Under the pieces are notes generated by a model. It did not search any database and had not been told where the DNA came from. It saw only the letters and a list, made by a program, of their open reading frames with translations. Below are positions 1-12,447 of a stretch of DNA of 64,000 bases, piece by piece. The stretch lies in the NCBI GenBank assembly GCA_025677825.1, contig JAIXMO010000049.1, forward strand, positions 124,001-188,000, written 5' to 3'. The DNA is from Helicostylum pulchrum (lineage: Eukaryota > Mucoromycota > Mucoromycetes > Mucorales > Mucoraceae). Positions within the stretch are counted from its first letter, which is position 1. Every line of letters begins with the position of its first letter. Both the position numbers and the translations under genes were made by a program.

Positions 1-817
1 AATTTGCTCTATCCAGTACCCAGGTCTTTTATTAACTTGGCAATACGCTCAAGATATTGTAGACTCTTTATCTCGTCAATTGGAAGAGACTTTATGTAAA
101 GTTGAATCTGAAGCAAATACAGATGCTGTTGACTGTATGAACAAAATGAATCAATTAACACTGGATCAATTAAAGATCGACATCACTACAAAAGTACATC
201 AACAGGTTGTAATCGGTAGAGCTCATAAACCTATTCATATCAATGTCGATGCAAGAGATTTATTGTTAAATAGAAAGATTGTGGATGATAAAAAGCTTGT
301 CGTGTCTGGCTTAGCTACCATTAGTACTGTTACCATCTTTTTCAAATCAATTAATTTAAAGGACCTTGCTTGGTCCGTGTTCTCAACTTATATCTCAGCT
401 GATACTACTACTGCTACAGATACTCCTGGTCGTTTGGTTATATTTACTTTAACTACAGTGGGTTTACTTGGTCTTGGTTATACAGCTTATTCTTTTATCT
501 CTGTGATTCCTCAAGCTCTTGAAACCAACTTAAAACAAAAGTTCCAACAAGCGATTGAAACCGAAAAATTCACTTGCAACCAAACCAACCGTATCACACA
601 AGCTGTTGAACAGGCTTTAGATGCTAAACAAACAGAAATCGTATACCGTATCAAACAACTCAAGTCTCAAAAAGAAACTGAAAAATCAAATTTAGAAAAC
701 TCCATCTTTTATTCAAAATCTAGATTAAATCATTTTCAAAAATTGGTTTTGCAATCAAATGATTTATTAGTTAAAGTAGAAGAATCACTGGTGGTTATGT
801 CTTCTCCTCTCATTTAA
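1..817 (+). CDS. FZO1: Mitofusin, mitochondrial outer-membrane fusion GTPase (3' part)
   Basis: The reading frame is open from base 2 and runs to the stop at 815-817, so the GTPase domain lies upstream of the window. What is visible is the C-terminal part of a Fzo1/mitofusin: a segment ending LLLTWQYAQDIVDSL, two hydrophobic stretches around nt 286-360 and nt 430-510 that fit the paired outer-membrane anchors, and then about 95 residues of heptad-rich, Gln/Lys/Glu-rich sequence that fits the C-terminal HR2 coiled coil. Family knowledge: Fzo1 tethers and fuses mitochondrial outer membranes by GTP hydrolysis. The next gene, on the other strand, ends only 9 nt away. The assignment rests on architecture and residue pattern, not on an alignment. 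Confidence 0.8.
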   Translation, partial: ICSIQYPGLLLTWQYAQDIVDSLSRQLEETLCKVESEANTDAVDCMNKMNQLTLDQLKIDITTKVHQQVVIGRAHKPIHINVDARDLLLNRKIVDDKKLVVSGLATISTVTIFFKSINLKDLAWSVFSTYISADTTTATDTPGRLVIFTLTTVGLLGLGYTAYSFISVIPQALETNLKQKFQQAIETEKFTCNQTNRITQAVEQALDAKQTEIVYRIKQLKSQKETEKSNLENSIFYSKSRLNHFQKLVLQSNDLLVKVEESLVVMSSPLI

Positions 818-826
818 AATTTATTA

Positions 827-2280
827 TTATCTAAAAAAATAAACTGCTAGTGCTGTGGCTAATCCGCCTGCTACTGCACTTTCTATAGAATACAGTACCA
901 AATCCGTTTTACTTAATGATATTGTTGTTGTTGTTGTTGTAGGTTTGAGGAATGGCGCATCGTCAAAATTGGCAGGTGTTAGTAATAATAGTTTGGAGAG
1001 GTCTTCATCGTTTAATGTATTATCCTTAATTACAGGTTCATCATCATCATCATCGTCATCATCTACTACTACTACATTTGATGTATCCTCTTTTTTAACA
1101 ATAGGTTCGTCTACTACTGTTACCTTTAACGTATCGTCTTTAGTTACAGTAGGCTCATCTACTACCGCTACATCGGGAATGACAGGTGAAATAGGTACAG
1201 GATACATATTTCGTTTCGACGCTTCCTTTAATGACACTAAAGTTTCCTGATCGAACAACGGATGTTCAACTAAAGAATTCAAAGTTTCCATGACAGCTAC
1301 CTGCTGCTGCAACAACATCTTATCCTTTTCATCCAACGACTCAAACACATGTCTAAACTTTTCTTCTTCCTCTTCTACTTTCGATATCAAAAGTTCTTCA
1401 AAACGATCCGTTAATCTCTTTCGCTTTCTTGGTTCAAATACAGTTTGGACGGTTACAAATAGTAGTAAATTAACTACCATCAGGGCCCACGTACCGTACG
1501 TACTGACACTGCGAATCTTATCACTCCATAATTGTTCCTCGTGGTATCGCTCCATAATCGATCGTGCTAGTTCCATGTACTCGCGATCCATCTTCTTTTC
1601 GCAGGATTGGTAGGCGTCCTTGGAAATCATCTCGGCTTGCGAGTGCGAGTGCTCTAATCGGTAGAGCTCTGTGAATTGTGTTACGTCGTCGGCGGTCCAT
1701 AAATGCTTGCGTTGTAATAGCTCGTTGATGCCTCGTTGTGTGTTGGACCGGGTCTCAATAGCTTGCTCGTAATCTCGTTTAGCTTGTTGTACTTGATCTC
1801 TTGTTACTTCAAAAAGAAGCGCTAGTTTTTTTTTATATTAGTTTAGGGGTTTTTTTTTTCAACGGCCCACTTTTTTGGTTTTGTTTTACCTTGGTCATTT
1901 ACTTTTTGCTTTACCGAATCAATTTGATCGTACCCAGTTAATTCATTTAACGCTTTACTGGCTCGTTTTAAAGCTTCTTTGGAATCGCCTACATCACTTG
2001 TTAGACGTTTTAAGTGTTCAGAAGCCTGATTGAGTTTTTCAATGTATGGATCTATACGAGGTTTCATGTCTAATTGGACTTTTTCGAGGTAGGCTTTGGT
2101 AGCTGCTAATGTATCTTCAATATTTATGACGGGTTTCTTTTCTACATTGTTTGATGGCGGTGGTGGTGATGGTGGTGGTGGTGTTGTAGAAGTTATTAAC
2201 CTAGCTATAAGTGCGGCGGGTAATTGTGACCGAGGTCGTAAAAGTAAATGTCGAGATGATCTAATAAGTCGAAAAGACAT
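827..2280 (-). CDS. MDM33: Mdm33/She9-type mitochondrial inner-membrane fission protein
   Basis: Two exons, complement of 827-1821 and 1890-2280, separated by a 68-nt intron (donor GTAAAA, acceptor CTAG); the join keeps frame (phase 1) and gives 461 residues. The start has an Arg/Ser-rich N terminus that fits a mitochondrial presequence, followed by a proline run. A long coiled coil follows. The diagnostic part is QLWSDKIRSVSTYGTWALM with a membrane segment (VVNLLLFVTVQTVF), matching the She9/Mdm33 C-terminal core. A Thr/Asp-rich low-complexity stretch and a second hydrophobic segment (GGLATALAVYFF) end the protein. Family knowledge: Mdm33 controls inner-membrane fission and mitochondrial shape. 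It sits tail to tail with FZO1. Confidence 0.85.
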
Positions 2281-2791
2281 TTTAGAAATAGAATAAAGCT
2301 TTTTTTAGGACCCCCCCCCCCTTCCTCTGACCCCTTTTTTTGTAATTCTTCAGGATAATTATATATCCGGTATTAAAAGTACCACACAAGTTAAAAAAAT
2401 GAAATTTTTAAACTGCCATAACTCTTTCAATTTTTGCATTAGAGGTATGGTTTAAAATGGATTATAAGAGTCAAAAAGAGTATTTTATTATACTTAATTT
2501 TCCCACAAAGAAAATTGAAATAGCTCCCGAGTAATCACATAAAATACGGTATGGAATCGCTATATGATGGTAGCTAAAAACATACATAGTATTTTTACTT
2601 ACGTACATGTCACAACATAATAACGAAAGACCTGGATTGAGAAGACATTATAATAATAAACAAATGTGTCGCAATCTTTTACCCTCAATCGTAATAGGGT
2701 AAAATAATGTGTTTATATTTTACTTGTGTTACTTTGTTTTTCAGGGTGTTAAAAATTAAAAAAAAGGGGATTGGGCATTGAATGACTTACT
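2281..2791. other. Intergenic, shared 5' region of MDM33 and the rhodanese gene
   Basis: No supported gene. It holds an 11-base C run at 2311-2321, about 30 nt upstream of the MDM33 start (a G run on that gene's sense strand), and otherwise AT-rich sequence that must contain both promoters of the divergent pair. Confidence 0.5.
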
Positions 2792-3301
2792 ATGATAAAA
2801 ATTACGATTATTTCGGTTATTGTTGCCGTTTCCTCTTTTTATCTTTTACGACCTTTATTTTCAAACGAGATGAATAACGCCATTCATCTCATGTCAGTTG
2901 AAGAACTTTCTATTCTACTTCAGGACAGACCTGCCAATACTACTTTTATCGACGTTCGAGAATACGATGAATTGAAGGAACAGGGGGTGATAAAAGGATA
3001 CAATGGAAATATTCCTTGGTTTTTAACGAACTCGAATCCTGAATTATTCGATAAAAGGTTTTCTAGTATAGATAAAGAAGCTCAGGTATACATATATACA
3101 GTAAAAATTATTAAAACAGAAACAGCGGATTACTAAGAAACAAAAAAAAAATAGCTTGTTATTATTTGTAGGTCGGGAAGAAGAAGTGGATTTGCTGCAG
3201 ATTATGTCGTATCTAAACTCGGATTTAAAAATGTATTTGACGTAAAAGGTGGTATATTGGATTGGATTAAACATGGATACCCAGTTGAAAATGTAGCTTA
3301 A
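2792..3301 (+). CDS. Membrane-anchored rhodanese-domain protein
   Basis: Two exons, 2792-3085 and 3155-3301 (146 residues). The intron has a GTATAC donor and a textbook TACTAAG branch site at 3131-3137. The acceptor at 3153-3154 rather than the nearer TAG at 3169 was chosen because only it restores the rhodanese active-site loop: LVIICRSGRRSG, with the catalytic Cys. An N-terminal hydrophobic segment (IISVIVAVSSFYLL) fits a membrane anchor or signal. The domain shows FIDVREYDE near residue 53 and a C-terminal VFDVKGGILDWIKHGYPV, both typical of single-domain rhodaneses (thiosulfate or persulfide sulfurtransferases). The physiological substrate cannot be read from the sequence. Confidence 0.85.
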
Positions 3302-4164
3302 AAATAAATTGTACAATAAAAGTGTATTTTTAATCAAACGAAGTAGTATAATTACGATACATATACCCCATTGTGGCTTCCCATATTGCATATAAAAAAA
3401 GGAAGAGGAGGAGAGGATCTTGTTTAGGAATAGCAATAAGCGGCTGGAACCAATGATGGTCTTTTGCATTTGTATAATTTGATAAACAACCTTCAAATGA
3501 CTTTATATGGATTAGCTTGAATTGAAATAAATAATGCATTGTATAGTTACTAAATGTTTATAATGGGTGAAATGTGTGTTACCTATTTGGATTTACGAAT
3601 GATAGACATGAAAGAAATATATTCTATCATCGGCTATTGTATAATACGAAAAAAAAAAAATTGCTCCTTTTTTACAAGGAGCCCATCTCCATCTTTAAAA
3701 TGTCCACACTTGGTATAAATATACTAGGGAGATACCTTTTTCTTCTCCTTTATATAATTCTTTTTTTTTTCTTTTTTCGCGACGTCTCCTAAAACCTTTT
3801 TTTTTTTTGTTAAAATAAGTACTACAGGTCTTAAAACAACCCCAAATACTAGTTTAATACCTTGTAATTATTATATTCTCGTACGTTAAAATAACTTGAA
3901 TTATCTTTTTTTTGTTTTTTACTTTTTCCTTATCTTTTTCTCTCCTTCACTTTTTTTATTTTTTTATTCTTATAATTTTTTTCTGTGTTTTAGTGCCATT
4001 CGTTTAATACATTATACACACACAAAGAAAAAAAGACAACATATTTAACCTGTGATCAAATCAATACACACATATATATAACGTCAGCCGACACTTAATA
4101 AACTTTTTTTTAAACACTACAACCTTTCTCTCCCTCATCTATATGCATCCATAAAAAAATTACT
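3302..4164. other. Intergenic, 5' region of the formin gene
   Basis: No gene I can support. A short hairpin-capable sequence (GCTCCTT with AAGGAGC) lies at 3663-3682. From 3740 to 4130 the strand is T- and CT-rich, which fits a fungal promoter and leader ahead of the formin start. A 69-codon open frame on the minus strand at 3330-3539 was not accepted as a gene. Confidence 0.4.
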
Positions 4165-7100
4165 ATGAAACGAAATAATGTTCTAAGCACCAACACCAAC
4201 ACTCCTACAAGCACGACGTTCTCATCTAAAGCAGCCAAAGTACATATTCGAAAATCACTATCTTCTCCTACAAACGGCCCTGTTGTTTTATTACCATCAG
4301 AATTTCCCAAAAAAGAATCGATCCCAATCCCAGCTAGTTCTAATAAAAACAAAAAGGGAAAACCAAATCACCAAATTCGTTTAAATACTAGTCCCAAGTC
4401 TGATAATAATCATCACCTTTCATCTTCATCTACCACCACCAGTACCACCACTACGAGTACTCACGAAAGACCACATTTACGCATGAGTGCGTCCTCCAGG
4501 TTTGGTAAGAATCTTTTGCCGACCTGGTTAGGAGGACATTCAACTGAGGATGGGTCTCACAGTCCAACTACTCCCAATTCTCCTGTAACTTCTGTGAATA
4601 GTCCAACTGCCGATGATATTGATTCAGTTGAATTAGCAAACACTTTCGAAACACTTCTTGTAAAGTACTCTTACAAAAAAATTTAAAAAATAGGACAGTA
4701 GCATTTACTTAAAAAAAAACATTTTTTTATATATACATGTATAGGATGAATTAAATATGAAAGACGCTCACAGAGAAAAACTACGTCAATTGCCTCGCGA
4801 ACGTAAACTCTACTTATTACAACAAAATCAACATATTAAAGAAAACCGTACTGTTGATAGTACACTTCGTAAGAGCATGCCAACCTCCAACTCTAGCAGC
4901 TCATTGTTTCCACCAAAGGCACTTCGACAAAAGGCGGCGATGAAACGTAGCGAAACATCCAGTAGACTCTTATTTAACCCTAAATCAACTAAACAGCTTG
5001 ATTCTTCTACTAGTCACCAATCATTGGCTTCATCTTTAAACAGTAGTGGAACCGATGTCAGTAGTATTTCCTTGTTTGATGAAATTACTCCTGATTCACC
5101 TTCGTCTGATAGTCAGAATAGCAACTTTGCCAAATCGGAATCATCAGAGGAACCTCCACGGATCAAAAAGAAGAAGTCTGGGCTACCTATTAAACCTGAA
5201 GATACTATTGATGATGCGAATCGGTCTGTGGATAAAAGAGCTGCTACTTACAAGTACGCTAGAGGAAATTTATCTGAGACCGTAAATAATAATCGATCTA
5301 AGGTTGGCTCCATGATTCTTGAATTTGATGCACTTGCTCATAAGTTAGAAGATACGACGTCAGACGAATCCAATGCTTGGTTATTACTTGATAATAAAAC
5401 GTTACCGCGACATTACAATAATTCAATTCAACAATTAAATTCGAGACATCATCCGTCTGTCAGTCACTTATTTCCTTCCACCAGTAGTAAACCACCTGTG
5501 ACACCAGAGACAACAACTTCTTCGATGGTTACAAATAGTTATGCATACCAAAGTCTATCTAAAAAAGATGGGTCTCGCTTAGCTTCTATCATGACTTCTA
5601 ATACTACAGATGAAAGTTTTAAGCGTGGTCGAGATCGTAATAGTCCCTATTATTACGTTGAAAGACTTCGAAGCAGGTAAAAAAAAAGTTGATCTCCTAA
5701 CAAACATTTCTCCTTTTTTTTTTTTTGCTAATATTATTATATTTAACCCCTAAATAGAAATACAACAGTGGATGGTTTAACAAAACACTTGACTTCGTTA
5801 CGAATCACTCTGGCTACTGGTAATGTGTCTTGGATAAATGAGTTTTTATCAAGACGGCATGGCGGTTTAGTTGCATTAGAAAATGTATTGGAAAAATTTA
5901 TCACTAAAAAATCAAAGCAAGTATACATATTTTTTATTTTATTTATCTATTTAATTAATATGTTTATTTTTTAGAAAAAAGAATGGAAATAAATTAAATG
6001 AAGGTGAAGAACAGTGCTTGTTTGAATGTATTAAATGTATACGTGTTCTATTAAATACAAAGGTAAAAACTGATAAATGGGGGGGGGGGGTTCCGTCCTT
6101 TTCCCCTCCTAATGAAGAAAAAAAGTGACATAAAGCCATTCTTTCTTTCTTTCTTTTATGCATTATTAATTATTTTTTTGTATAATAGCCCGGACTTCAA
6201 CAAGTACTAATGCGTCCAGTGGTACTTCATCATTTAATGATTGCATTATTTGCTTGTTTATCCTCTCTCTCTATCATACACCCAACACCCTCCACTTCAC
6301 TTTCATCTTCAGTTTTTCGTCGATCGCCATCCATCACATCGATTGGCTCGCAACTCTTGCCTTCCTTTTCAACCAGCAGCAGTAACAACTTACCTTCACC
6401 CTCTCGATCCACTGCATCTATAAAAGAAAATGTAGCCACCAGTTCATCATCTACTACTTACATCATGGCCTACAAAATGTGTACTCTTATCTTTGAGATA
6501 TTTACTTCGCTTTGTTTATTATCAGGAACTTGTTACGACACCATACTTTCTGTTATCTCTGATGTCAAGGGAGAACAATACAGATTTGAACGTTTGGTTC
6601 AAGCGTTACATGATTTAGGTATCTTGCAACGAAGCAAATACTCTGACGAACAACAGGAATTGGTGATTTACGATTGTATCGCATCCTCGCTTCATTTCTT
6701 TAATGCTATTGTTCAAACACCTCAACTGATCGAGACCAGAGATAGTTTACGTACCGAGTTAGAAAGAAGAGGTCTTGAAGACTTTTTAAAACGTTTAGAA
6801 GTGAAAAGAAATGTCTTGCCAGAGAATTTAAAGGCTCAGATGGATAGTTATTTCAATCAAAAGAAATTTGATCAAGAGAAAATTCAAGTTTTAGAAAATA
6901 CAAAGAGACAAAGTATTTTACAATTGTAAATGTGTATAATTTCTATATTTGTACTTTTTTTTGGATCATTTTTTATTAACCATTTGCAAAAAAAAACAGA
7001 CAACCAGATGATATGGTCGCTTCTGCATTAAAAGTATTTTATAGTGATCCAGAAATCTATTATTTGGTAGTAGATAGTATCAGTGAATTGATTACGGTGG

Positions 7101-9765
7101 GTACAAATCAGTTATCTACCAACAAGAGATTTGTTCAAGATATTTGGAGTGTGATTCATATATTTGCCAAACACTTGAAACCAATTGGCACAAGCAGTAA
7201 GTGTTTTTACTGTGTTATTTTTATATTATAGCCTCACTAACTGCATGCTTTTTTTTTTAAAAAAAAGGTGACTTTAAAATGGCTCTTCAACAATTTCTGA
7301 CATCGATTCAACCTATTGTTGGTAAACTGGTAGTTGAAGATGGAGACGAAATGATACCTAGTCGTACATCTATCGAAATCAATCCACCTGTTCCATCTCA
7401 TCAGCTTGAAGATGTAGAAGGTCTAAAGAACATGGTGGAAGAATTAAAAGATAGTTTTCAAAAGAGTCAAGATACTACAGCTAAAATCCGTAGAGAGAAA
7501 AATGAATTGTTGATGAAGATGAGTAAAGCTCTAGCGGATATTAAAGATAGAGATGACCAAATTGCTAGATTACAAGCAAATAAAGAAACTATCAGTACGA
7601 ATATAGTACCAGCAGATATTTTACCTTCATCATCATTATCATCGTATGCACCTGCATTTGCTTCATCTACCCCTCCATCCCCACCTCCCCCTCCCCCTCC
7701 TCCACCACCGCCACCACCACCACCAGCGACAGCAGCAAAAATATCTGTGCAGGAAGATGTCATCTACCCTGTCGTAAAGAGAAGAAACCTAGTAAAACGA
7801 AATTCTTCACATAGATCTTCTCGATATTTGCATCCACTTGCACTTAATCTGTGTTTCCCTAACCTTAAATCCTTGCATGAAAATAACCCAACACCTGCCG
7901 ACCCAAGTGATGATCAAGATGCTATTGAATTTATTAAAAATCCCTTACCTAATATCATTATGAAACAATTCTTTTGGTCTAAATTACCCATGGATAAAAT
8001 CGAACATACGGTTTGGAATGAACTTTCCGCAAAGGTAGATAGTTTATGCAGCGATAGTTCAACCAGTTCAAGTGAAGATTATGAAGATGATGAGGTGTTA
8101 CAAACACCTACTTTGCAAGTGGTAGATACGGTAGAATTGGAAAGGTTGTTTAAAAAGACAAAACATATGTCTTGCGCTACAACAAAGTCAAGCATGGCTG
8201 AAAATGTACCTGTTCGAAAACAAAATTTGGTTACGCTTTTGGAGTTTAATAGGGCTAATAATATTGCAATCATGTTGGCTAAGATTAGATTACCGTATCC
8301 TGATATTCGTGATGCTATTTGGAATATAGATGATCATAGTTTAACGACGGATAATTTAATGTCTATTAGACAGTATATTCCTACAAAAGAAGAAATTGAA
8401 ATTGTAAAAGAGTATACGGGTGATATAGATATGTTGGGTAATGCAGAAAGATATTTCAGATCAGTAAGTATTTTATTTGAAGACGAAACAAACGACTGAC
8501 AAACGTTACAATAGATTATGTATATACCTAGGTTAGCAGATCGTGTTAGTTGCATGATTTTTAGACGTAGGTTTAAACATGAGCTGGAAGAAATATTGCC
8601 TGAGTTAGATACAATTCAAATGGCAATAACTGAACTTCGAGAAAGTGTACGATTTAAACAAGTATTAAAGGTAGAAAAATGCCACTTTTTTTTCTCTCTG
8701 TTGTAACTAATAAAATTTATTATAGACTGTACTTGCTATTGGTAATCATTTGAATGGTCAAACAGTACGAGGTAATGCATATGGATTTCATTTAGATGCA
8801 TTATTAAAGGTAACATATACAAAGCAAAAAAAATAAAAAATAAAAAAATTAATTTTTTTTTAAAAAGATGAGAGATACAAGAGCGGAAGGTGAAGGTATC
8901 AGTAACGTACCTACTTTGCTGCATTATTTAGTATATTTTTTATCAAAGTCCGATGACGATGTAGTAAATTTTCGACAAGACATTTCTCACTTGCAAGCAG
9001 CTGCCAAATGTAAGTAGCACAACTAAGCCCAAAAAAAAAAAAAAAAAAAAAAGGATTACTCATCCCTCCAAAAAGTATCTCCACCTACTTTATTTGCTAG
9101 TGTTAATGCTTTAAATGGTCATTTGGCTCAAATCAGAGAAGAATTAAATAATAATCAAAGAAGAAAGACTACAGAACTTCAAATTGATCGATTTGCTGAA
9201 TCCATGGAAGAGTTTATATTGGAGGCAGAACCTATTGTAAATGATTTGAAGTCAATGACTAAAGATATCGAAGAAAAGCTAAAGTTGTTGATTTTGTATT
9301 ATGGTGAAGATCCAAATACTATAAAATCTGAAGAGTTTTTCGATATCATTTCAAGCTTTTCAAATTCATTTGAGGTAAGAAAAAAAGCTGATATATACTT
9401 GTATAAAAGCATCTCTAAATAAATAATTATAAAATTGAGTAGAAGGCACAGATAGAGATTCATGAAGCAAGAGAAAGAGCTTTAAAGAGACAGCGTCAGA
9501 TAGAAATGCAAATTAAAGTAATAATTATGATAAAAAAGAAAGAATGATATAAACTAACCCTTCTTTTTATTGTATAAAGAAACGACAAACAACCATTACA
9601 TCACCCAACTTAATATCACCTTGTTCGCCCATGATGGATTCTAACTTTATGAGGCCAACAGAAGAAGGATTTGAGCAAGTTTTGCGTGAGCTTAAAGCTG
9701 GTCTTAGGCGTAGTAGTCAACAAACTGTGATGAGAAACAACAAAATCTATATTCAAGCGGAATAA
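4165..9765 (+). CDS. Diaphanous-type formin, actin nucleator
   Basis: Thirteen exons were joined by frame and splice signals: 4165-4659, 4745-5676, 5758-5920, 5982-6062, 6189-6925, 7000-7196, 7268-8463, 8515-8670, 8726-8809, 8868-9009, 9076-9374, 9443-9517 and 9580-9765, giving 1580 residues. Order of parts: a Ser/Thr-rich N terminus; the GBD/FH3 region beginning FETLLDELNMKDAHREKL and continuing through exons 2-7; a coiled coil; an FH1 proline run coded at about 7672-7725; the FH2 domain (KQFFWSKLP, FNRANNIAIMLAKI, AIGNHLNGQTVRGNAYGF); and a C-terminal DAD-like helix (FEQVLRELKAGLRR). Family knowledge: such formins are released from autoinhibition by Rho GTPases and assemble unbranched actin for polar growth and cytokinesis. 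Exon 4 uses a nearby AAG acceptor, because the upstream TAG would give a stop. Intron 4 contains a 12-base G run. Confidence 0.92.
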
Positions 9766-9885
9766 GAAAAAAGTTTATTTTATTTTTCTCCTCAAAATAA
9801 AGAAATTCCTTTTTTTTCCCCTCTTTTTTTTTTTTTTTTTTTTTTTTTTCGCATATAAAACTCTTTCTCTTTTTTAAATTTTTCA

Positions 9886-10941
9886 ATGTATGGTACTTCG
9901 GCATCTACATTAGAGGCAAAAGTTGTCATCTTGGGTAGTCAAGGTTAGTTCATGTATAAAATAAAATGCAATAAAAACTTGTGAGGATGGGGGGCTTAAA
10001 AATATTCTCTTTTTGTGCATGTGTGTGTATATATAGGTGTTGGTAAAACTTCCATTGTTGTACGTTATATTAATAAAACATTTTCACCAAATTCAACTTC
10101 GACTATTGGTGCTTCATTTATGACAAAAAAACTGTAAGCCTTTTTCTTTTTTTTATCTCCTTTTTTTAATTGACAGCACAAACAAAAACACTTTTCATGT
10201 CAATGTAGAACAGTTGACGATTGTAAAGTAAGATTACAAATTTGGGATACAGCAGGACAAGGTAATCATATAATGAGTAGTGTAGTGTTTGGAGGGCTTT
10301 AGATCTGGAGTTAGTAATTGAAAAAGTCTGCGAGTATAGAAAGATTTCGGGCCATGGCTCCAATGTACTATAGAGGTGCTCATGCAGCTCTACTAGTTTA
10401 CGATATTACTTCACAAGAAAGCTTTGAAGAACTAACATCATGGATTGAAGGTAAAGAAAAGAAGCTTTTTTTTTTATTGTGCGTAATTTTATTGTATATA
10501 ATTTTATTGTTAATATATTTATGTGTGTATATTGTAGAGCTTAAAAGAAATATGACCGAGGATTTGGTCATAGTCGTAGTTGCAAACAAATTGGATTTGG
10601 CTCCTCTTAGAAGAGAGGTACCATATGATGATGCGCAACAGTTTATCACGCGTGCATTAGGACCTGATACATTATTATATGAAGTTTCTGCTAAAGACGA
10701 TAATGGTATATTTGTTGTTTAATACATACGCATATATATTTTATTTGCTACGTAAAAAATATATATTCACATCCTTCTTTTTTTCTTCTTATTCTTTAAA
10801 GGTACAATTGAAGAAATCTTTGTTCATATTGGTCGTATACTAGTTGATCGTAAACAATATATTCCAGTAAGAAAGCCTATTACTTACTTACCAATGGATG
10901 AAGAACCACAACCTCCTAAATCTCCATGTTGTGGTTTTTAA
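9886..10941 (+). CDS. Rab-family small GTPase
   Basis: Six exons: 9886-9943, 10037-10133, 10209-10261, 10340-10450, 10538-10705 and 10802-10941 (208 residues). All GTPase motifs are present: P-loop GSQGVGKTS, switch I STSTIGASF, switch II WDTAGQERF, the NKLD guanine motif (ANKLDL) and SAK (EVSAKD). The C terminus is SPCCGF, a dicysteine suited to Rab geranylgeranylation. The RAMAPMYYRGAHAALLVYD stretch resembles the Rab5/Rab22/Rab31 branch, so an endosomal role is likely, but subfamily placement needs a tree. A homopolymer T tract of about 24 bases just upstream (9824-9849) lies in the promoter or leader. Confidence 0.9.
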
Positions 10942-11266
10942 AATAAAAACAACATTATTCCCCCAACTGACACACATCGAACCAACTAACTAACCACAGG
11001 CCTCTTTTTTTTTCTTTTTTTTATAATAATAATAAGTAATAAAAAAAAATACACAAGAGAAAATTATATAATAATAATATATCTGTAATACATTACTATT
11101 ATGTATGTCTTTTATTACAGAAAGATCTACAAATGTACAGAATTAAATATCGTTTAATTAAGAGTTGGGTCCTTTCGGTTACTCAAAAAGAACATGTTGA
11201 TGTAAAGTATAAAAAAGACATGATTTTTTGACATGATTTTTTATCTTTTTATCCTCGAATCAAATT
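10942..11266. other. Intergenic
   Basis: AT-rich spacer with no supported gene; it contains the 3' end of the Rab transcript and the promoter of the secreted double-psi beta-barrel gene. Confidence 0.4.
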
Positions 11267-12176
11267 ATGCTTCTTTCATTAACAGTTATTACCACTATTT
11301 TCGTTTCCTTGGTCCCTGCCTCGCCTACTCTTCAAGGTTCTTACAAGATCACTCCTCAAGATTACTATGGTCTTCGTAAGTCTTCGTACTACACGCATAA
11401 AAAAATCTCTATTTTTACTAATAAAAAAGCATAGCTCCCATAGGTCTTGCTAATAACCCTCCTGCTTGTGGTATGCCATACAACCAATTGAACTTGGCAA
11501 GAATCACAGCAGTTCAAAACATGCAAACAGGAAGTACTTGTAATTTATGTCTTAAAGTTGTAAACACTGCCAACCCTCAAAAATCCATTCATGTATTGGC
11601 TGTTGATCTCGGCGGCAATGGATTAGACGTAAGTTTATAGGCGCTGTCACACAATGCACATTAACATATATTTATTAACTGCATTTATTATAGTTGAGTA
11701 TCCCCGCTTTCGAATACCTTTTCGATCAGCGATATGATGCTTCTCCCGCCACTTGGTCCACTGTAGATTATTCTTTCTGTGAAGGTGTGTATACTCCTGG
11801 TAAGGTGAATACCTATCAAGGTGTTCAACCTAAATCCGATGGTACTACACCTAATCCTCCTAGTACCACTACTACAGTTAAAAAGACCACTACCAAGAAA
11901 ACTACTACCAAGAAGAAGACTACTACCAAAAAGAAGACCACTACCAAAAAGAAGACCACTACCAAAAAGAAGACCACTACTAAAAAGAAGACCACTACTA
12001 AAAAGAAGACCACTACTAAAAAGAAGACCACTACCAAAAAAAAGACTACTATTAAGAAGAAGACCACTACTAAAAAGAAAACTACCACTAAAAAGAAGAC
12101 TACCACTAAAAAGAAAACCGATAAAAGCTCCAAAGGTTATGCTCGTGGATGGAACGGTTCTGTTCAAAACTATTAA
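11267..12176 (+). CDS. Secreted double-psi beta-barrel (RlpA/expansin-like) protein with Thr/Lys repeat tail
   Basis: Three exons, 11267-11375, 11435-11628 and 11694-12176 (261 residues). Residues 1-18 are a hydrophobic signal peptide (MLLSLTVITTIFVSLVPA). A compact Cys-containing domain follows with ACGMPYNQLNLARITA, GSTCNLCLKVVN, HVLAVDLGG and LDLSIPAFEYLF, the pattern of fungal RlpA-like double-psi beta-barrel domains related to barwin and expansins. The last third is a tail of about fifteen TTTKKK repeats, then a Gly/Ser-containing end (SSKGYARGWNGSVQNY). No GPI signal or membrane segment is visible. A cell-wall-associated or secreted role is inferred; the very basic tail could bind acidic wall polymers. 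No catalytic function can be claimed. Confidence 0.75.
11880..12120 (+). repeat. Coding minisatellite, 18-nt unit encoding TTTKKK
   Basis: Tandem copies of an 18-nt unit, ACTACTAAAAAGAAGACC and close variants, lie in phase with the reading frame and encode alternating Thr and Lys triplets. Early units vary (ACCAAGAAAACT) while central ones are near identical, which fits recent expansion by slippage or unequal exchange. Confidence 0.9.
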
Positions 12177-12447
12177 AGCTGTGCTTTAAAAAAATTGCTC
12201 TTTACATCAAAGCATGTCTAGAAAAGGCAATTAGACATTATGTGTACAAGATAATTTCACAAGAAAAGAAAGGAATAACTTTTGGTAATAAAATAGGGGA
12301 AAGATAAACACACCGGTTTTTCGCACCGGTTTTTTAAAAATCACCGACAATAAAACCTTTTCCACACCATTTTTTTTTTATATATATGAAAAAGTAGATT
12401 CAAATAGTGTTTGAAAATATAAGTGCAGTATAAAGATTAAGAGTAGC
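12177..12447. other. Intergenic
   Basis: 3' flank of the double-psi gene. CACCGGTTTTT occurs twice in direct orientation (about 12311-12335). No gene seen. Confidence 0.4.

Noticed and set aside
855..1250. 131-codon plus-strand open frame over MDM33
   Set aside because: It is a shadow of the repeat-rich antisense coding region of MDM33.
3330..3539. 69-codon minus-strand open frame (ends WEATMGYMYRNYTTSFD), possible 3' exon
   Set aside because: Composition is protein-like, but no upstream exon with a consistent frame and start could be built, and nothing is recognised.
11688..12167. Long minus-strand and +2-frame open frames over the Thr/Lys repeat (Leu/Val/Phe-rich)
   Set aside because: Any frame of an 18-nt tandem repeat without stops stays open; only the plus-strand frame continues a signal peptide and domain.
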